Source: Candidatus Pacearchaeota archaeon CG10_big_fil_rev_8_21_14_0_10_35_13 (GTDB lineage: Archaea > Nanobdellota > Nanobdellia > Pacearchaeales > GW2011-AR1). Taken from it: a stretch of DNA of 6,967 bases. The translations under genes were made by a program, and so were the position numbers. Shown here piece by piece: positions 5,465 through 6,967 of the stretch (positions are counted from its first letter, which is position 1; every line of letters begins with the position of its first letter). Where the stretch lies: contig PFDC01000181.1 of assembly GCA_002763035.1 (NCBI GenBank), forward strand, positions 2,125-9,091, in the 5' to 3' direction. The notes below the pieces were generated by a model. The model was not told the origin of the DNA. It made no database searches and saw only the letters and a list, made by a program, of their open reading frames with translations.

Positions 5465-6370
5465 ATGAAGCATAGTTTTAAGGTCACAATTATTTTGTTG
5501 GTAATGTTTCTTTTAGCTCAGCTTATTGGTTTATTTGTTACCTATAATTATTCTGTTGTTGGTAAGGTTCTTCCTTATGGTATGGAGCCTCCTGCTATTG
5601 ATGCTGCTCCTGGTCTTACTTCAATAGTTATTTCTTTTGCTATAGCTATAGCAGTTATTTTCTTATTGATGAAGATTAAGGCTGCTTTCATTCTTCGTAC
5701 TTGGTTCTTCTTAGTGGTTGCTTTGGCTGTTGGCATTACTCTAACATTATTATTATCCTTCTTTGGTATTCCTAACACTTCATTCATTGCGTTCATTATT
5801 GCTTTGGTTCTTGCTTATTTTAAGACTTTCCGTCGTGGCATGATTATTCATAATCTTACTGAACTACTCATTTATCCTGGTATCGCTGCGGTTTTTGTTC
5901 CAATACTTAATCTTTGGACTTTGATTGTTCTCTTAATACTTATTTCTGTTTATGATATGTATGCTGTTTGGCATAGTGGTTTCATGCAGAAGATGGCTAA
6001 TTATCAGATTAAGGAACTTAAGTTCTTCGCTGGATTCTTCGTCCCTTATTTTGGTAAGAAGGAGCGTGATAAGATTAAGAAGCTTAAACAAATAAAGAAA
6101 GTCAAAGGTAAGCTTACTAAGAAGGAAATGAATAAGAAGTTCAAGGTTAACCTCGCAATTCTTGGTGGTGGTGATGTTGTATTCCCTATTATTGCTTCTG
6201 GTGTGGTGATGGTTGCTTGGGGTTTGCTTTCAGCATTAATGGTCCCTATCGGTGCCACTATAGCTTTAGGACTATTATTGTATTATTCAGAAAAAGGAAA
6301 ATTTTATCCAGCAATGCCTTTCATCAGTGCAGGGATATTCTTAGGAATGATTGTTGGTTGGTTATTGTAA
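5465..6370 (+). CDS. Presenilin/signal peptide peptidase-family intramembrane aspartyl protease (PSH)
   Basis: This is a GxGD-type protease that cleaves substrates within the membrane; archaeal members are the model relatives of human presenilin. Its 301 residues include about nine hydrophobic segments, roughly 7-27, 50-69, 75-98, 104-118, 131-148, 151-169, 229-250, 253-274 and 282-301. The two catalytic Asp are visible: D164 in SVYDMYAV (segment 6) and D237 in LGGGDVVFP (segment 7). The third hallmark, PAL, appears as PAM in YPAMPFI (282-287). The loop between segments 6 and 7 is long and Lys-rich (about 195-228). The ATG at 5465 was preferred over 5426 because the upstream one lies inside the TATA box. 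Codon use shifts to A and C endings in the last 46 codons. The stop is one base from the convergent gene. Confidence 0.93.
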   Translation: MKHSFKVTIILLVMFLLAQLIGLFVTYNYSVVGKVLPYGMEPPAIDAAPGLTSIVISFAIAIAVIFLLMKIKAAFILRTWFFLVVALAVGITLTLLLSFFGIPNTSFIAFIIALVLAYFKTFRRGMIIHNLTELLIYPGIAAVFVPILNLWTLIVLLILISVYDMYAVWHSGFMQKMANYQIKELKFFAGFFVPYFGKKERDKIKKLKQIKKVKGKLTKKEMNKKFKVNLAILGGGDVVFPIIASGVVMVAWGLLSALMVPIGATIALGLLLYYSEKGKFYPAMPFISAGIFLGMIVGWLL

Positions 6371-6371
6371 C

Positions 6372-6803
6372 TCAATAACGCTTTCCGTTACCATCCCTTG
6401 AATCGTTTTTTTCTATGAATATGTTCATTGCTATTTCCTCTAGTAAGATTTCTAGGAGTCTGAGTCCTCTTCTTTTAGTCATGATTACTCCATGACCTGT
6501 TTCTCTAAGTCCTCTATCCATCTTGGGATTGTAAACTCTCATTATTAGTCCATCATCATGTTTTATCAGCAGTTCTGTATTCCCCTTAGGATTCTTAGTT
6601 CTTATGATATCATAATCCTTTAATGCCCTTACTCCGCAGATTATTGGTCCTCCAAGTATCCCAAAAGCCTTGCTCCATGCATCAAATTCATCATCGCAAT
6701 CTTCCAATTCGTAACATCCTACAGATAAAGTCCCCTCGTTCTCATTAACTGGATAATTTGTGAAGTGAAATCTTGAGGTCTCGTAGCCTTTTTTAGTTAT
6801 CAT
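6372..6803 (-). CDS. Uncharacterised 143-residue protein
   Basis: I do not recognise this protein. It is soluble and lacks a signal peptide or membrane helix. An early acidic stretch reads ELEDCDDEFDAWSKAFG (residues 32-48). A short hydrophobic segment GILGGPIICGV (48-58) follows, then probable strands around TELLIKHDDGLIMRVYNP (76-93). The chain closes with MTKRRGLRLLEILLEEIAMNIF, a basic-then-amphipathic helix, and a charged tail. Three Cys (30, 36, 56) form no obvious metal site. The ATG at 6801-6803 follows the upstream gene by 8 nt, so the two are probably one transcript. No TATA box or clear Shine-Dalgarno precedes it. Codons end largely in A or C and Arg is mostly AGA, as in the other minus-strand gene. 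Its TGA stop is one base from the convergent protease stop. Confidence 0.75.
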   Translation of the reverse strand: MITKKGYETSRFHFTNYPVNENEGTLSVGCYELEDCDDEFDAWSKAFGILGGPIICGVRALKDYDIIRTKNPKGNTELLIKHDDGLIMRVYNPKMDRGLRETGHGVIMTKRRGLRLLEILLEEIAMNIFIEKNDSRDGNGKRY

Positions 6804-6811
6804 TGTTCTGA

Positions 6812-6967
6812 TTATTTCTTATCTCTGACTCTTAGCAGTTCTTCTACCCTCGCTTCTAAGAATATTTTTCCATTCCTGCCATGATTATTTCTTTTATATT
6901 CTTTGAATCCTAATTTTTTATAAAGTTTATGGGTTCTGCCGCCTTCTTCTCGGTCATAGATATATAG
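6812..6967 (-). CDS. Probable GNAT-family acetyltransferase, C-terminal end (5' end outside window)
   Basis: The minus-strand frame is open from the right edge to a TAA at 6812-6814, giving 51 residues with no start inside the window. The segment GGRTHKLYKKLGFKEYKRN has the LYxKLGF pattern typical of motif B at the end of GNAT N-acetyltransferases, followed by a strand (GKIFLEARV) and a charged helix ending RVRDKK. GNAT enzymes move an acetyl group from acetyl-CoA to an amine; the substrate cannot be guessed. The acetyl-CoA binding motif A should lie just outside the window, so the family rests on one motif. The spacing of 8 nt to the next gene suggests co-transcription. A TATA-like string near 6919-6925 is inside this coding sequence. 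Confidence 0.6.
   Translation of the reverse strand, partial: LYIYDREEGGRTHKLYKKLGFKEYKRNNHGRNGKIFLEARVEELLRVRDKK

Noticed and set aside
5575..5796. Minus-strand frames inside the protease gene (also 6046-6258)
   Set aside because: They overlap a gene with clear catalytic motifs, have no promoter or ribosome site, and give products without recognisable features.
6919..6925. TATA-like string on the plus strand near the right edge
   Set aside because: It lies inside the GNAT-like coding sequence and no plus-strand gene follows within the window.
1..6967. tRNA, rRNA, CRISPR arrays, insertion sequences or attachment sites
   Set aside because: I saw no cloverleaf or rRNA-like stretch, no regularly spaced repeats, no transposase and no flanking inverted repeats; coding sequence fills nearly all of the window.

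Overview
The window looks like AT-rich chromosomal DNA from an archaeon. The evidence is a Rad50 with a CPxC zinc hook, a proteasome beta subunit, the archaeal KH/metallo-beta-lactamase/beta-CASP ribonuclease FttA (aCPSF1), a presenilin-type intramembrane aspartyl protease, and archaeal TATA boxes, two of which sit about 25 nt ahead of an ATG as in leaderless transcripts. Compact spacing and short proteins would fit a DPANN (Woesearchaeota/Pacearchaeota-like) lineage, but that placement is an inference and not shown by any marker here.

Layout. Bases 1-1361 encode the C-terminal part of Rad50, whose 5' end lies outside the window. It overlaps by 8 nt a 124-residue protein of unknown function (1354-1728). 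A short TATA-bearing gap leads to psmB (1818-2477) and fttA (2511-4397), a gene pair known to be adjacent in other archaea. A TATA box then precedes a two-gene RelB/RelE-like toxin-antitoxin module (4449-4882). Convergent to it is an unrecognised 158-residue gene on the minus strand (4899-5375). An 89-bp divergent promoter region separates this from a presenilin/signal-peptide-peptidase homologue (5465-6370). The right end holds a minus-strand pair: the C-terminal end of a GNAT-like protein (6812-6967, cut by the window) followed by an unrecognised 143-residue protein (6372-6803).

How the genes relate. The left half is information and quality-control housekeeping: double-strand break repair, regulated proteolysis, and RNA 3'-end formation with transcription termination. 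The right half is more accessory: toxin-antitoxin, orphan genes and a membrane protease. No gene set here forms a clear new defence or metabolic system.

The strongest unexplained signal is compositional. Plus-strand genes end almost every codon in T or G (102 of 103 codons counted in one fttA stretch). The minus-strand genes favour A or C endings (60 of the first 100 codons of the 158-residue gene). This suggests strong strand-specific base skew, foreign origin of the minus-strand genes, or both. The bias also explains the many long antisense open frames, which were rejected as genes.
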